Below, one piece after another: positions 42,323 to 51,815 of a DNA stretch of 64,000 nucleotides. The stretch lies in assembly GCF_047238305.1 (NCBI RefSeq), contig NZ_JBDFMO010000001.1, positions 2,542,001 to 2,606,000 on the forward strand, in the 5' to 3' direction. Origin of the DNA: Ferdinandcohnia sp047238305 (GTDB lineage: Bacteria > Bacillota > Bacilli > Bacillales > Bacillaceae_L). Made by a program: the position numbers and the translations under genes. Within the stretch, counting starts at the first letter, position 1, and each line of letters starts with the position of its first letter. The notes below the pieces were generated by a model. That model was not told the origin of the DNA and did no database searches. It worked only from the letters and a program-made list of their open reading frames with translations.

Positions 42323-42988
42323 TTGGAGGAATACCTCATCATTATGGGGAGAACTGTCTTACTTTATGTGATTATTCTTTTGATTTTTCGATTGATGGGT
42401 AAGCGTGAAATAGGTGAACTTAGTCTCTTGGATTTAATTGTATCGATGATGATTGCGGAAATGGCTGTCATTGCAATTGAATCCCCAAAAGATCCCATTC
42501 TGCATTCTGTCATACCGATGGCATTACTAATGGTGATTCAATACTCGCTCGCCCTCCTTTCATTAAAAAGTAAAAAAGTAAGAGAAATCATTGATGGTAA
42601 ACCAACTGTCATTATTAATAGAGGAAAAATCGATGAAAATGCCATGAGAAAACAACGATATAATCTAGATGACCTATTGATGCAGCTACGAGAAAAAGAT
42701 GTGAAAAACTTAGCAGATGTGGAGTTTGCCATATTAGAATCTTCAGGTGATTTGTCTGTTTTAACAAAGAGTCAAAACCAACCTTCTCAGTCGGCTGATT
42801 ATTCAATTGATGTACCACTCATCCTTGATGGTCAAATCCAGGATGAACATTTAAAACAAATCAATAAAACAGAATTTTGGCTGCGTTCTGAAATAAAAAA
42901 GTTGGGGCATAACGATATAAAGAAAATTTCCTATTGCAGCTATCATCATGGGAAACTACATGTAGATATCAAGGACGAAAAAAGGTAA
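42323..42988 (+). CDS. DUF421 (YetF/YrbG-type) membrane protein
   Basis: The 221-residue protein starts at TTG 42323 behind GGAGGG. There are two to three N-terminal transmembrane helices, the family signature LLIFRLMGKREIGELSLLDL, and two cytoplasmic alpha/beta repeats (PTVIINRGKIDENAM...LLMQLREKDV, then PLILDGQIQDEHL). The family is widespread in spore formers, with suggested but unproven roles in germination. It converges on spoVB through a shared terminator. Confidence 0.82.
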   Translation: MEEYLIIMGRTVLLYVIILLIFRLMGKREIGELSLLDLIVSMMIAEMAVIAIESPKDPILHSVIPMALLMVIQYSLALLSLKSKKVREIIDGKPTVIINRGKIDENAMRKQRYNLDDLLMQLREKDVKNLADVEFAILESSGDLSVLTKSQNQPSQSADYSIDVPLILDGQIQDEHLKQINKTEFWLRSEIKKLGHNDIKKISYCSYHHGKLHVDIKDEKR

Positions 42989-43008
42989 CCAAATCGGCTA
43001 CCTTTTTG
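42978..43008. terminator. Bidirectional terminator between the DUF421 gene and spoVB
   Basis: AAAAAGGTA-A-CC pairs with GG-C-TACCTTTTT, symmetric A- and T-runs on both sides, at the convergent ends of the two genes. Confidence 0.85.
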
Positions 43009-43012
43009 TCTC

Positions 43013-44575
43013 TTATAACAGCAATGCAAGTTTTGGACCAATGAATGGTATTCTCTTCACTTCTTCCTTTGTTAACAGCTTAAAAACAAACAGGAATACG
43101 ATATAAATGAATGATGTTACGGTGATTGCTACGAGTGTTCGGGTAGCAATGGAGCTATCTGTAAGAAATAGTTGATAAAAATAGTGACCACCAACCCCAG
43201 CCAAAACCATTGTGATACCACTCTTAAGATAATCCCGAATATAGAAGCTATAGGAAATTACCTTCACAATCGTTGAAAAATGAAGCAAGGTAACAAGCAT
43301 CATCCCGAGGACAATGGCAAGCGCAGCCCCCATGATTCCAAGAGAGGGTCTTGTTGCAAGAACAAAGATCGCAGCTGTTTTAATGATATTACCGATAAAA
43401 CTATTAATCATCGCAGCCTTTGCCAAATCAAGTGCCTGCAGTGTTGCTTGAAGAGGACCTTGAAAATAATAAAAGATAAAAAACGGTGCCATTACCTTAA
43501 TATAGATAGCTGAATTGCTATTTCCATACATAAGTTCCATAACAGGTGAAGCAAACACATATAAAACGACGATGGCCAACCCACCTGACACTAGTGATAA
43601 ACGTAACGCCTGTTTAAGGCGGTATTCAATTAATAATGTTTGTTTTTTTGCTGCAGCTTCACTAATGGAAGGAACAAGAGCTGTTGACAAGGAAGTTGTG
43701 ATAAAAGATGGAAGCATGAGCAGTGGTAACGCAAAACCCGTTAACTCTCCATATTGCCTTGTTGCCAGATGAGTAACCACACCAGCTATCGCTAAACTTT
43801 GTGCCACAACAATCGGTTCAAAAAACCACGAGATGGACCCAATTAATCTACTTCCCAATGTGGGTACTGCAATTCGTGTCAAATCATGAAAGGTTTCTTT
43901 CCCGTGTTTAGCCGATTTGAAAAAATTCTTTCGGATTCGAATCCGTTTTTTTATTTTAAACATAAAGAATAAATAGATTAATGACATTAATTCTCCAATA
44001 ACAGCTGAAAGCATTGCACCTGCTGCGGCGTATTCAATTCCCATTGGAAGAAATGCTTTCGTGAATACATACACTAATGTAATCCTGACAACTTGTTCGA
44101 TGACCTGTGAATAGGCAGGCGGCTTCATATTTTGACGCCCCTGGAAATAGCCGCGAAGAACAGACGATATTGCCACAATCGGAACAATTGGTGAAATGGC
44201 TAATAAAGGATAATAGGTCCTTTGGTCAGTAAGTAAAGTCTCAGATAAGAGTGGTGCAAGAAAAATCATCATTGGTGTAAAGATAATACTTAATATACCT
44301 GTTATTGAAAGAGAGACCACTAGAATTTTTTTAATTCTTCTTTTATCACCCTGCGCCTCTGCTTCAGCTACCAACTTTGAAATGGCTACTGGCAGTCCCA
44401 TCTGAGTTAACGTAATGGTAAGTACAAACGTGGGGATTGCCATCATATAAAGCCCGACACCTTCTTCACCAATAAGCCTGGCAACAACAATTCTATTTAT
44501 AAATCCTAATATTCTTGTAATGAGTCCTGCGATAATTAAAATTAATGTTCCTTTAAGGAATGTTTGCTTTGACAA
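43013..44575 (-). CDS. spoVB: SpoVB, stage V lipid-II-flippase-type transporter
   Basis: The 520-residue MOP/MVF-superfamily protein has about 14 transmembrane helices. It opens SKQTFLKGTLILIIAGLITR, with LPVAISKLVAEAEAQGDKRR and SVLRGYFQGRQNMKPPA, the SpoVB family phrases. It is needed for spore cortex synthesis, probably moving lipid-linked precursors. The start codon faces repeat copy C and comN. Confidence 0.93.
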   Translation of the reverse strand: MSKQTFLKGTLILIIAGLITRILGFINRIVVARLIGEEGVGLYMMAIPTFVLTITLTQMGLPVAISKLVAEAEAQGDKRRIKKILVVSLSITGILSIIFTPMMIFLAPLLSETLLTDQRTYYPLLAISPIVPIVAISSVLRGYFQGRQNMKPPAYSQVIEQVVRITLVYVFTKAFLPMGIEYAAAGAMLSAVIGELMSLIYLFFMFKIKKRIRIRKNFFKSAKHGKETFHDLTRIAVPTLGSRLIGSISWFFEPIVVAQSLAIAGVVTHLATRQYGELTGFALPLLMLPSFITTSLSTALVPSISEAAAKKQTLLIEYRLKQALRLSLVSGGLAIVVLYVFASPVMELMYGNSNSAIYIKVMAPFFIFYYFQGPLQATLQALDLAKAAMINSFIGNIIKTAAIFVLATRPSLGIMGAALAIVLGMMLVTLLHFSTIVKVISYSFYIRDYLKSGITMVLAGVGGHYFYQLFLTDSSIATRTLVAITVTSFIYIVFLFVFKLLTKEEVKRIPFIGPKLALLL

Positions 44576-44661
44576 TTCATTTTCCCTACCTTCTCAAAAA
44601 AGGTGATATCATTTACAATTAACTATATGCAAGGTATGTGGCCAAGCATGACAAGTATTCG

Positions 44662-44797
44662 TTAACTTTATTTAGTAGAAGCTCTTACTTCTACTAAATA
44701 AAGTTAAGCCTCCGGCGGGTGCCTTAGATTTTCAAAGGAAATTTTTCGAGCATGCTCGAAGAAATCTGGGCGCAAATACGCCGAGGCGTATTTGATT
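44662..44797 (-). repeat. Structured dispersed repeat, copy C (body 44708-44797, inverted arms 44662-44706)
   Basis: This copy is reversed relative to A and B. The body has perfect CAAATACGC/GCGTATTTG (loop CTCG), TTCGAGC/GCTCGAA and AGATTT/AAATCT. The arms TTAACTTTATTTAGTAGAAG (44662-44681) and their exact complement (44688-44707) form a 20-bp stem with a 6-nt loop. The body ends a few bases before the AGGAG of comN. It lies between the divergent spoVB and comN starts. Confidence 0.9.
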
Positions 44798-44814
44798 ATT
44801 AGGAGAGATGACGA

Positions 44815-45117
44815 GTGAACCAAGCTGAGACTCACATGTATGACAAGTTTCGTGAAACAGTTCGTCCATTTTTAAAAAGTAAGTTGGAGGAATTCGAACT
44901 GTACGGATATGACAGTGTGAAAGAGGAAGAACTTTGGGAGTTCTTAAAAAATAAAAAATGGAGAAAAGAAAAAGAAGAGAAACTTTTATATCAAATTGCG
45001 AGCGATATTTTATCTGTTAAAGTTGGAGAATATATGAATTATGCAACTGTAGAAGCTTTTAAAGGACCAAATTGGTTTGAAGGCGAAGGAAAAGATGTAC
45101 TAGAAAAGTTACTCTAA
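44815..45117 (+). CDS. comN: ComN-type post-transcriptional regulator
   Basis: The 100-residue protein starts at GTG 44815 after AGGAGAG. A helical RxTVRPFLKSKLEEFELYGY region is followed by ELWEFLKNKKWRKEKEEKLL and a C-terminal VGEYMNYATVEAFKGPNW. It matches B. subtilis ComN (YrzD) by phrase and by position between spoVB and secDF. ComN supports expression of the comE competence operon at the mRNA level and locates to poles and septa. Confidence 0.85.
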   Translation: MNQAETHMYDKFRETVRPFLKSKLEEFELYGYDSVKEEELWEFLKNKKWRKEKEEKLLYQIASDILSVKVGEYMNYATVEAFKGPNWFEGEGKDVLEKLL

Positions 45118-45173
45118 TTTTTAGTAATTATAAAATATTTTTGATGTGGCTCATCAAATAAGAAAAGCTGCAA

Positions 45174-45202
45174 TTGACATGAAAATCGCATTGTTTCATA
45201 AT
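45174..45202 (+). promoter_or_regulatory. Sigma-A promoter of secDF
   Basis: TTGACA (45174-45179) and CATAAT (45197-45202) have a 17-nt spacer. Transcription from here would give a leader of about 215 nt containing the structured repeat at 45275-45399. Confidence 0.7.
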
Positions 45203-45274
45203 TGTGATGGAGGGCTTAATGGACAAGCTCTAATTTTTTGAGCTCATAAATATAAAATTTGGTACGTAGTTTTG

Positions 45275-45399
45275 GATGTCTAGCTCCAGGCGCCATTGGC
45301 TCTCGGGTCTAAGTCACTCGCTTCTGAAGGCAAAAAAACGCCTTCTGTCAGCGTTCGTCTTATGCTTGTCGCCGATAGTCGGGCGCCTTGTGCTTTTCT
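45275..45399 (+). repeat. Dispersed Bacillaceae-type repeat in the secDF leader
   Basis: It starts GATGTCTAGCTCCAGGCGCC and ends GGCGCCTTGTGCTTTTC. AGGCGCC (45288-45294) pairs with GGCGCCT (45382-45388) as a closing stem. Inside lie GAAGGC/GCCTTC (45326-45345) and CCGA/TCGG hairpins. I recall the GTCTAGCTCCAGCGCC...GCGCTTGTGCTTTTC pattern from intergenic regions of many Bacillaceae genomes, but know no function. It ends 5 nt before the secDF ribosome binding site. Short open frames through it are not genes. Confidence 0.75.
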
Positions 45400-45423
45400 A
45401 ATTAAAGGAGGATCTACATACAT

Positions 45424-47670
45424 ATGGTTAAAAAAGGCCGCATCGTGGTGTTCTTTGTATTGGTGCTTCTCTTTGGTGCCTTAATCGGAGTTACTGGTAC
45501 AGATACCGCAAAAAACATTAAATTGGGACTCGATCTTCAAGGTGGTTTTGAAATTCTTTATGAGGTAAAGCCAGCGAAGAAAGGCGATGTCATTGATAAA
45601 GAAGCCCTAGTTAGTACGGTAAATGCATTAAATAACCGTGTTAACGTGCTAGGGGTAAATGAGCCTAATATTCAAATTGAAGGTAAAGATCGCGTCCGTG
45701 TGCAATTAGCGGGTGTAGAAGACCAGGAAAAGGTTCGTGAAATTCTATCAACCCAAGCTAAGCTTACATTTCGAGATGTGAACGATAACGTATTATTGGA
45801 CGGTTCTCAACTAGCTCAAAATGGGGCTAAACAATCATTTGATGAAATGGGTAGTCCGGCTGTTTCCTTAACAGTTAAAAACTCAGATGACCTCAAAAAC
45901 GCTACACAAAAAGTTCTGGACTTGGCCCCGAACAATTTAATGGTCATTTGGTTAGACTTTGAAGAAGGTGTAGATTCCTTTGAGGCTGAGAGTAAAAAAC
46001 CAAATCCAAAATATCTTTCTGCGGCAACCGTTCGTCAGGTATTTAACTCAAAATCGGTATCAATCGAAGGTGGTAATTTTACGGTTGATTCTGCAAAAGA
46101 ACTTGCTTCCTTGTTAAATGCAGGAGCACTCCCTGTTGATTTGGAAGAAATCTATTCAACATCAGTTGGTGCAAAATTTGGTGAGCAAGCACTAAATAAA
46201 ACTGTTTTTGCAGGGGCAATTGGTATTTTCTTAGTGCTTTTATTCATGCTTGTATTTTACCGATTCCCTGGTTTAATTGCTGCCATTACCTTAAGTATCT
46301 TTGTTTATTTAAACATATTAGTCTTTGACTGGATGAATGCGGTGCTAACCTTACCTGGTATTGCAGCTTTAATCCTCGGGGTAGGTATGGCTGTCGATGC
46401 TAATATTATAACCTACGAAAGAATCAAGGAAGAGATAAGGTCAGGGAAGTCCATCTTGTCTGCATATCGTACAGGTAATAAAAACTCATTTTTAACAATC
46501 TTTGATGCAAACATTACCACTTTATTAGCTGGTGTGGTTTTATTTGTTTTTGGTACAAGTGCCGTTAAAGGCTTTGCTACGATGTTAATCGTAAGTATTT
46601 TATTAAGCTTCTTAACTGCGGTATATGGTAGTAGACTTTTATTAGGCCTATGGGTTAACAGTAAATTTTTAAATAAAAAACCAAGTTGGTTTGGTGTTAA
46701 GCAAAATCAGATTCGAAATCTGGCCGATGCCGATGAAGAAGGAAATTACCCAACTAGATTTGATCGCTTTGATTTTGCAAAGCATAAGAATAAATTTTTT
46801 ATTGCATCCGGAATTATGGTCATTGCGGGAATTGCAGTATTAGCAATCTTTAGACTTAATCTTGGTATTGATTTTGTTGCTGGAACTCGTATGGAAGTAC
46901 TTAGTGACCATCCAATCTCCCAAGAGGAATTTACGGATGAACTAAGTAAGTTAAATCTAGAACCAAAGGAAATCATTATTTCAGGGAATAATAACGAAAT
47001 AGGGGTAGCTCGATTTGCAGATGAGCTTTCAAAAGATGAAGTCAATAATGTTAAAGCGCATTTCCAAGAGCTTTATGGGGCAGACCCTAACGTAAGTACA
47101 GTCTCGCCAACGGTTGGTAAAGAATTAGCTCGAAATGCGTTTATCGCAAGTTTAATTGCGATGGCAGGCATAATCATTTATGTGGCATTCCGTTTCGAAT
47201 GGCTAATGGGGCTTGCTGCGATTGTGGCATTATTCCATGATGCGTTATTTATGATTGTCATCTTTAGTGTCACTAGACTTGAGGTAGACATTACCTTTAT
47301 CGCAGCCATATTAACGATTATTGGTTACTCAATCAATGATACCATTGTAACCTTTGATAGAATTCGTGAACTATTGAAGAAGAAAAAACGTGTTAAAACC
47401 TATGAAGATCTTGCGAGTGTCGTAAATAATGGATTAAGACAAACATTAGGACGTTCGGTTAATACCGCGATTACGGTAATTTTTACAAGTGTTGCGTTAT
47501 TACTTTTAGGTGGACAAGCAATCACAAACTTCTCTTTTGCTTTAACAATTGGTTTAGTGGCTGGTATGTATTCATCTATCTTCATCGCAGCACAGCTTTG
47601 GTTAGTTTGGAAAACAAAGCAAATCACAAAAAAACGCCCTGTCAAAACAGAGACAGAACCACAAGCGTAA
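45424..47670 (+). CDS. secDF: Protein-export membrane protein SecDF (fused)
   Basis: The 748-residue fusion of SecD and SecF, as in Bacillus, has about 12 transmembrane helices. The SecD half has NIKLGLDLQGGFEILYEV, NNRVNVLGVNEPNIQIEG and LPGIAALILGVGMAVDANII; the SecF half starts near residue 440 with RLNLGIDFVAGTRMEV. It uses the proton gradient to pull proteins out of SecYEG. AAGGAGG is 12 nt before ATG 45424, slightly long. Confidence 0.97.
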   Translation: MVKKGRIVVFFVLVLLFGALIGVTGTDTAKNIKLGLDLQGGFEILYEVKPAKKGDVIDKEALVSTVNALNNRVNVLGVNEPNIQIEGKDRVRVQLAGVEDQEKVREILSTQAKLTFRDVNDNVLLDGSQLAQNGAKQSFDEMGSPAVSLTVKNSDDLKNATQKVLDLAPNNLMVIWLDFEEGVDSFEAESKKPNPKYLSAATVRQVFNSKSVSIEGGNFTVDSAKELASLLNAGALPVDLEEIYSTSVGAKFGEQALNKTVFAGAIGIFLVLLFMLVFYRFPGLIAAITLSIFVYLNILVFDWMNAVLTLPGIAALILGVGMAVDANIITYERIKEEIRSGKSILSAYRTGNKNSFLTIFDANITTLLAGVVLFVFGTSAVKGFATMLIVSILLSFLTAVYGSRLLLGLWVNSKFLNKKPSWFGVKQNQIRNLADADEEGNYPTRFDRFDFAKHKNKFFIASGIMVIAGIAVLAIFRLNLGIDFVAGTRMEVLSDHPISQEEFTDELSKLNLEPKEIIISGNNNEIGVARFADELSKDEVNNVKAHFQELYGADPNVSTVSPTVGKELARNAFIASLIAMAGIIIYVAFRFEWLMGLAAIVALFHDALFMIVIFSVTRLEVDITFIAAILTIIGYSINDTIVTFDRIRELLKKKKRVKTYEDLASVVNNGLRQTLGRSVNTAITVIFTSVALLLLGGQAITNFSFALTIGLVAGMYSSIFIAAQLWLVWKTKQITKKRPVKTETEPQA

Positions 47671-47675
47671 CTGGT

Positions 47676-47703
47676 AAAGCCGTGAATATTCACGGCTTTT
47701 TAA
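47676..47703 (+). terminator. Terminator after secDF
   Basis: A perfect palindrome (AAAGCCGTGAAT/ATTCACGGCTTT) continues into TTTTTAATTT. Confidence 0.88.
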
Positions 47704-47801
47704 TTTGTAATATACTTGATGAGTTGTTTTCGTTTTGGTTAGACTAAAAAGCATGTGTAGAATTTCTATATTGGTAACGATGTGGGGAGGCTGAGGTTTT
47801 A

Positions 47802-48698
47802 TTGAAGGAGAAAGATCGCTTTAAACAAGCAGAAAAGGCCATTATCATCGGTGTAGTGGGGAATATTTTACTAGCTATTATTAAATGGGTAATTGGGGTT
47901 CAATCCAATAGCCGAGCGCTTATAGCTGACGCTGTCCACTCAGCTTCAGATGTAGCAGGTTCAGTAGCAGTATACATCGGAGTGAGAGCTGCTAAAAGAC
48001 CACCAGACGAGGATCATCCATATGGGCATGGGAAAGCTGAGTCAGTTTCCGCTATCATTGTTGCGGTACTGCTTGCTCTCGTTGGTTTTGAAATCGGGAA
48101 AGCATCTATCGGGGCATTTTTTAAGCCTATTGAAGTCCCTAAAACAATGGCTATTTACGCTGTTCTATTTTCAATCCTTATTAAGGAAATCATGTTTCGG
48201 TATAAATATAATCTTGGAAAAAAGATTAAGAGTGATGCACTTATTATTAATGCCTATGATGATCGTTCCGATGTGTTTGCATCGATTGCAACCCTTGTGG
48301 GAATCGTAGGTGCTATCCTAGGTGGGTATTTAGGGTTGGATTGGCTTGTTTATGCCGACCCTGTTGCGGGACTTGTTGTGGCAGTCCTTATTGTGAAAAT
48401 GGCATGGGAATTCGGAACAGAAGCCATACATAATACATTGGACCATGTGTTACATGATGAAGATACAACGGAATTTAGAAAGCTTGTCATGTCTGTTCCA
48501 GAAGTAAAAAAAATTACAGAACTACATGCGCGTGAACATGGGCATTACGTAATTGTCGATTTGAAAATTTCCGTTGACCCCTATATGACAGTGGAAGAAG
48601 GTCATAAAGTCGGTAAAAAAGTAAAAGCAAAGCTAATGGAATATGCGCAAGTACAAAATGTGTTTGTCCATATTAATCCATACTCCGACGAGGATTAA
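47802..48698 (+). CDS. Cation diffusion facilitator (CDF) metal exporter
   Basis: The 298-residue protein starts at TTG 47802. Six transmembrane helices carry metal ligands DAVHSASD in helix 2 and YDDRSDVFAS in helix 5, with HPYGHGKAE after helix 2. A C-terminal cytoplasmic ferredoxin-like domain (about 210-298) ends in HxHxNP-like phrases (VFVHINPY). It resembles the MntE/MamB branch, so manganese, iron or zinc efflux is likely; the metal cannot be fixed. Confidence 0.88.
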   Translation: MKEKDRFKQAEKAIIIGVVGNILLAIIKWVIGVQSNSRALIADAVHSASDVAGSVAVYIGVRAAKRPPDEDHPYGHGKAESVSAIIVAVLLALVGFEIGKASIGAFFKPIEVPKTMAIYAVLFSILIKEIMFRYKYNLGKKIKSDALIINAYDDRSDVFASIATLVGIVGAILGGYLGLDWLVYADPVAGLVVAVLIVKMAWEFGTEAIHNTLDHVLHDEDTTEFRKLVMSVPEVKKITELHAREHGHYVIVDLKISVDPYMTVEEGHKVGKKVKAKLMEYAQVQNVFVHINPYSDED

Positions 48699-48723
48699 CG
48701 CAACTTTAGGTAAATGTCAATCA

Positions 48724-48752
48724 TTGTAACACACCTTACACTCCTGTATAAT
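48724..48752 (+). promoter_or_regulatory. Sigma-A promoter of recJ-apt
   Basis: TTGTAA (48724-48729) and a perfect TATAAT (48747-48752) with a 17-nt spacer lie 24 nt before the recJ start. Confidence 0.75.
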
Positions 48753-48775
48753 AGTGTGGTTAAGGGGTGAAGCTT

Positions 48776-51130
48776 TTGTTACAATCTAAAACTCGTTGGA
48801 AGGTAAATGAATACAACCAGATAGACACAAATCTACTAGTTAAAGAATTGCAGGTTACACCTCTAGTAGCATCCCTACTTGTGAATAGAGGGCTCACAAC
48901 CGTCGAATCAGCTCGTGAATTTTTAGAACCAGAACAGCTTGAGTTCCATGACCCATTTTTACTTGATCAAATGGATATTGCGATTGAGAGGATTATGAAA
49001 GCCATTGAAAATGGGGAACGAATCCTAGTGTTTGGTGATTATGATGCCGACGGTGTTAGCAGTACGACCGTTATGGTTACTGCTTTAAAAGAAAAAGGTG
49101 CACTTGTTGATTTTTATATTCCAAATCGATTTACTGAAGGCTATGGACCAAATGAAACAGCTTTTCGATGGGCAAAATCAGAAGGATTTTCGCTAATTAT
49201 TACCGTTGATACTGGAATCTCAGCCCTTCATGAAGCTGAGGTTGCTAAAGAATTAGGAATTGATTTAATTATTACAGATCATCATGAAGTAGGTCCTGAA
49301 CTACCAGTTGCTACAGCAATTATTCATCCAAAAAAACCAAATAGTCAGTATCCGTTTAAAGAATTGGCAGGGGTAGGGGTTGCTTTTAAAGTGGCACATG
49401 CTTTACGTGGTGAAGTTCCTACCGATTTATTAGATGTGGCAGTAATTGGGACAATTGCTGACTTAGTTCCCTTACATGGAGAAAATCGTCTCCTAGCCAA
49501 AAAGGGAATAAGAGCCTTACAAAATACCGCGCGACCAGGATTAAAAGCATTATTAAAAAAAGCAAAAATCGAAAACAATGATATATCTGAGGAAACAGTT
49601 GGATTTGCAATCGGACCAAGGATTAATGCAGTTGGTCGTCTGCAATCAGCTGATCCTGCAGTTGATTTATTAATGACAAATGATCCTGAGGAAGCCTCAT
49701 ATATTGCCGATGAAATTGATGAACTAAATAAAGAAAGACAGCAATTGGTTAATCAAATGACACAAGAAGCCATTCAAGAGGTTGAAGAAAATTATCCACC
49801 TTCTTCAAATTCTGTATTAGTCATAGCAAAAGAAGGTTGGAATTCTGGTGTTATTGGAATTGTTGCTTCAAGATTAGTTGATCGTTTCTATAGGCCTACG
49901 ATTGTTTTAAGCATTGATTCTGAAAAAGGATTGGCAAAGGGCTCTGCAAGAAGTATTGCAGGCTTTAACCTTTATGAAAGTCTATCGACATGTCGTGATA
50001 TATTACCGCATTTTGGCGGACATCCAATGGCTGCCGGAATGACTTTAAAATTGGACGATGTAAATGACCTTAGGAATCGTCTGAATGTGATTGCGAATGA
50101 AGTATTATCACCAGAAGACTTTCAACCTGTTACAACCGTTGATGCAATTTGCTGTATTCAGGAAATTTCGCTTGAATCTATTATTGAAATGAACAAATTA
50201 GCACCATATGGAATGGGAAATCCAAAACCAATCGTGCAAATTAATGATGTTGGGGTCAATACAATCCGACGTATTGGTGCAGATCAGAGCCATTTAAAAG
50301 TCGTTCTTCAGGATGAACCACATACACTAGATGGAGTTGGTTTTGGGCTTGGACATACATGTGATGGAATTTCACCATTATCAAAGGTCTCGGTAATTGG
50401 AGAGCTATCCATTAATGAATGGAACAATAGCCGAAAGCCACAAATTATGCTTCAGGATATAGCTGTTAATGAATGGCAATTATTTGATATACGGGGAATG
50501 CGCGATTTTTCTTCATATCTAAAAAAAATATGGGATGACAATCTCCATTTAATTGCATTCTCGGAATTGACAATAGATAAGCTCCAATTATCAAATCGTG
50601 AATGTAGTATTGTCTCATCCCTTGAAGAAGCATCTAAGCTTCAATTAGATTCAAAGCATGTTGTTCTTCTTGATTTACCAGATGAAGCTGAATGGATCAA
50701 GGCTCTATTTGAGACTAGCTTTCCAAATCGCATATATACCTTATTTTTCCATGAGCAGGACCATTTTTTCAGCACGATCCCAACGCGAGAGCATTTTAAA
50801 TGGTTTTATGCATTTCTTGCAAAAAAAGGTCCGTTTGATATGAATCGCTATGCCCATGAGTTAGCAAAATATAGAGGATGGTCAACAGAAACAATTGATT
50901 TTATGTCACAGGTGTTTTTTGACTTAGATTTTGTTAAAATAAACAATGGATTTATTTCTTTATCAAATCAAGCTAAGAAAAGGGATTTGACTGAATCAAG
51001 AACATATCAATTGAAAGCTAGTAGAATTGAATTGGAAAAGCAATTATTGTATTCATCATATCAACAATTAAAGCATTGGTTTGATGCCATAAATATAGGT
51101 TCGCATTCGCTTGAGGAGGCAATTAAATAA
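48776..51130 (+). CDS. recJ: Single-stranded-DNA exonuclease RecJ
   Basis: The 784-residue protein has DHH motifs (FGDYDADGVSS, VDTGIS, ITDHHEV), a DHHA1 domain (GFNLYESLSTCRDILPHFGGH), and the Bacillus-type C-terminal extension. I chose TTG 48776 (LQSKTRWKV) because AAGGGGTGA is well spaced and the B. subtilis protein starts at the same point; GTG 48767 would lie inside that site. It degrades 5' ends in recombination and mismatch repair. The stop overlaps apt by 1 nt. Confidence 0.95.
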   Translation: MLQSKTRWKVNEYNQIDTNLLVKELQVTPLVASLLVNRGLTTVESAREFLEPEQLEFHDPFLLDQMDIAIERIMKAIENGERILVFGDYDADGVSSTTVMVTALKEKGALVDFYIPNRFTEGYGPNETAFRWAKSEGFSLIITVDTGISALHEAEVAKELGIDLIITDHHEVGPELPVATAIIHPKKPNSQYPFKELAGVGVAFKVAHALRGEVPTDLLDVAVIGTIADLVPLHGENRLLAKKGIRALQNTARPGLKALLKKAKIENNDISEETVGFAIGPRINAVGRLQSADPAVDLLMTNDPEEASYIADEIDELNKERQQLVNQMTQEAIQEVEENYPPSSNSVLVIAKEGWNSGVIGIVASRLVDRFYRPTIVLSIDSEKGLAKGSARSIAGFNLYESLSTCRDILPHFGGHPMAAGMTLKLDDVNDLRNRLNVIANEVLSPEDFQPVTTVDAICCIQEISLESIIEMNKLAPYGMGNPKPIVQINDVGVNTIRRIGADQSHLKVVLQDEPHTLDGVGFGLGHTCDGISPLSKVSVIGELSINEWNNSRKPQIMLQDIAVNEWQLFDIRGMRDFSSYLKKIWDDNLHLIAFSELTIDKLQLSNRECSIVSSLEEASKLQLDSKHVVLLDLPDEAEWIKALFETSFPNRIYTLFFHEQDHFFSTIPTREHFKWFYAFLAKKGPFDMNRYAHELAKYRGWSTETIDFMSQVFFDLDFVKINNGFISLSNQAKKRDLTESRTYQLKASRIELEKQLLYSSYQQLKHWFDAINIGSHSLEEAIK

Positions 51131-51642
51131 TGGATTTAGAAAAATTTATCGAAATAGTGGATGACTATCCAAAGCCGGGAATCAAATTTAAAGATATTAC
51201 ACCTTTAATGAATGACGGTGAAGCATATAAATATGCTACAGACCAGATCGTGAAATATGCTAGAGAAAAAGAAATTGATCTTGTCGTTGGACCAGAGGCC
51301 CGTGGCTTCATTATTGGTTGTCCTGTCGCATACTCACATGGTGTTGGCTTTGCTCCTGTTAGAAAAGAAGGTAAGCTACCTAGAGACGTCATTAAAGTAG
51401 AATATGGGCTTGAGTACGGAAAAGATGTTCTAACCATTCATAAGGATGCAATTAAACCAGGCCAACGTGTATTAATCACAGATGATTTATTAGCAACTGG
51501 AGGTACAATAGAAGCCACCATCAATCTTGTTGAACAACTTGGTGGTATTGTAGCGGGGATTGCATTCCTAATCGAACTAACTTACTTAGATGGCCGTAAA
51601 AAGTTAGATGGCTATGATGTACTAACACTCATGCAGTTTTAA
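51130..51642 (+). CDS. apt: Adenine phosphoribosyltransferase
   Basis: The 170-residue protein has the PRPP motif VLITDDLLATGGT, with IVDDYPKPGIKFKDITPLM at the start and GPEARGFIIGCPVA. It makes AMP from adenine. TAATG overlap with recJ indicates translational coupling. Confidence 0.98.
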   Translation: MDLEKFIEIVDDYPKPGIKFKDITPLMNDGEAYKYATDQIVKYAREKEIDLVVGPEARGFIIGCPVAYSHGVGFAPVRKEGKLPRDVIKVEYGLEYGKDVLTIHKDAIKPGQRVLITDDLLATGGTIEATINLVEQLGGIVAGIAFLIELTYLDGRKKLDGYDVLTLMQF

Positions 51643-51651
51643 TTTCTCTAT

Positions 51652-51683
51652 AAAAGAGCGCTCAGATTCTGAGTGCTTTTTTT
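51652..51683 (+). terminator. Terminator after apt
   Basis: GCGCTCAG pairs with CTGAGTGC (one G-T) around ATT, followed by seven T. Confidence 0.85.
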
Positions 51684-51815
51684 AGTAAAGTTTAGTTTTT
51701 ACTCGTAAAAATAGAATTTTTCATCACTATATGCAATATTTCTGTTATTTCCCTTTACAACTTTCGAGATTTTCAAGATAATAGTAACAATAACCTAATT
51801 TTATATTTAAAAAAT

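Noticed and set aside
45296..45484. 62-codon open frame on the plus strand before secDF
   Set aside because: It lies in the dispersed repeat and overlaps the secDF start in another frame; it has no ribosome binding site and its sequence is explained by the repeat.
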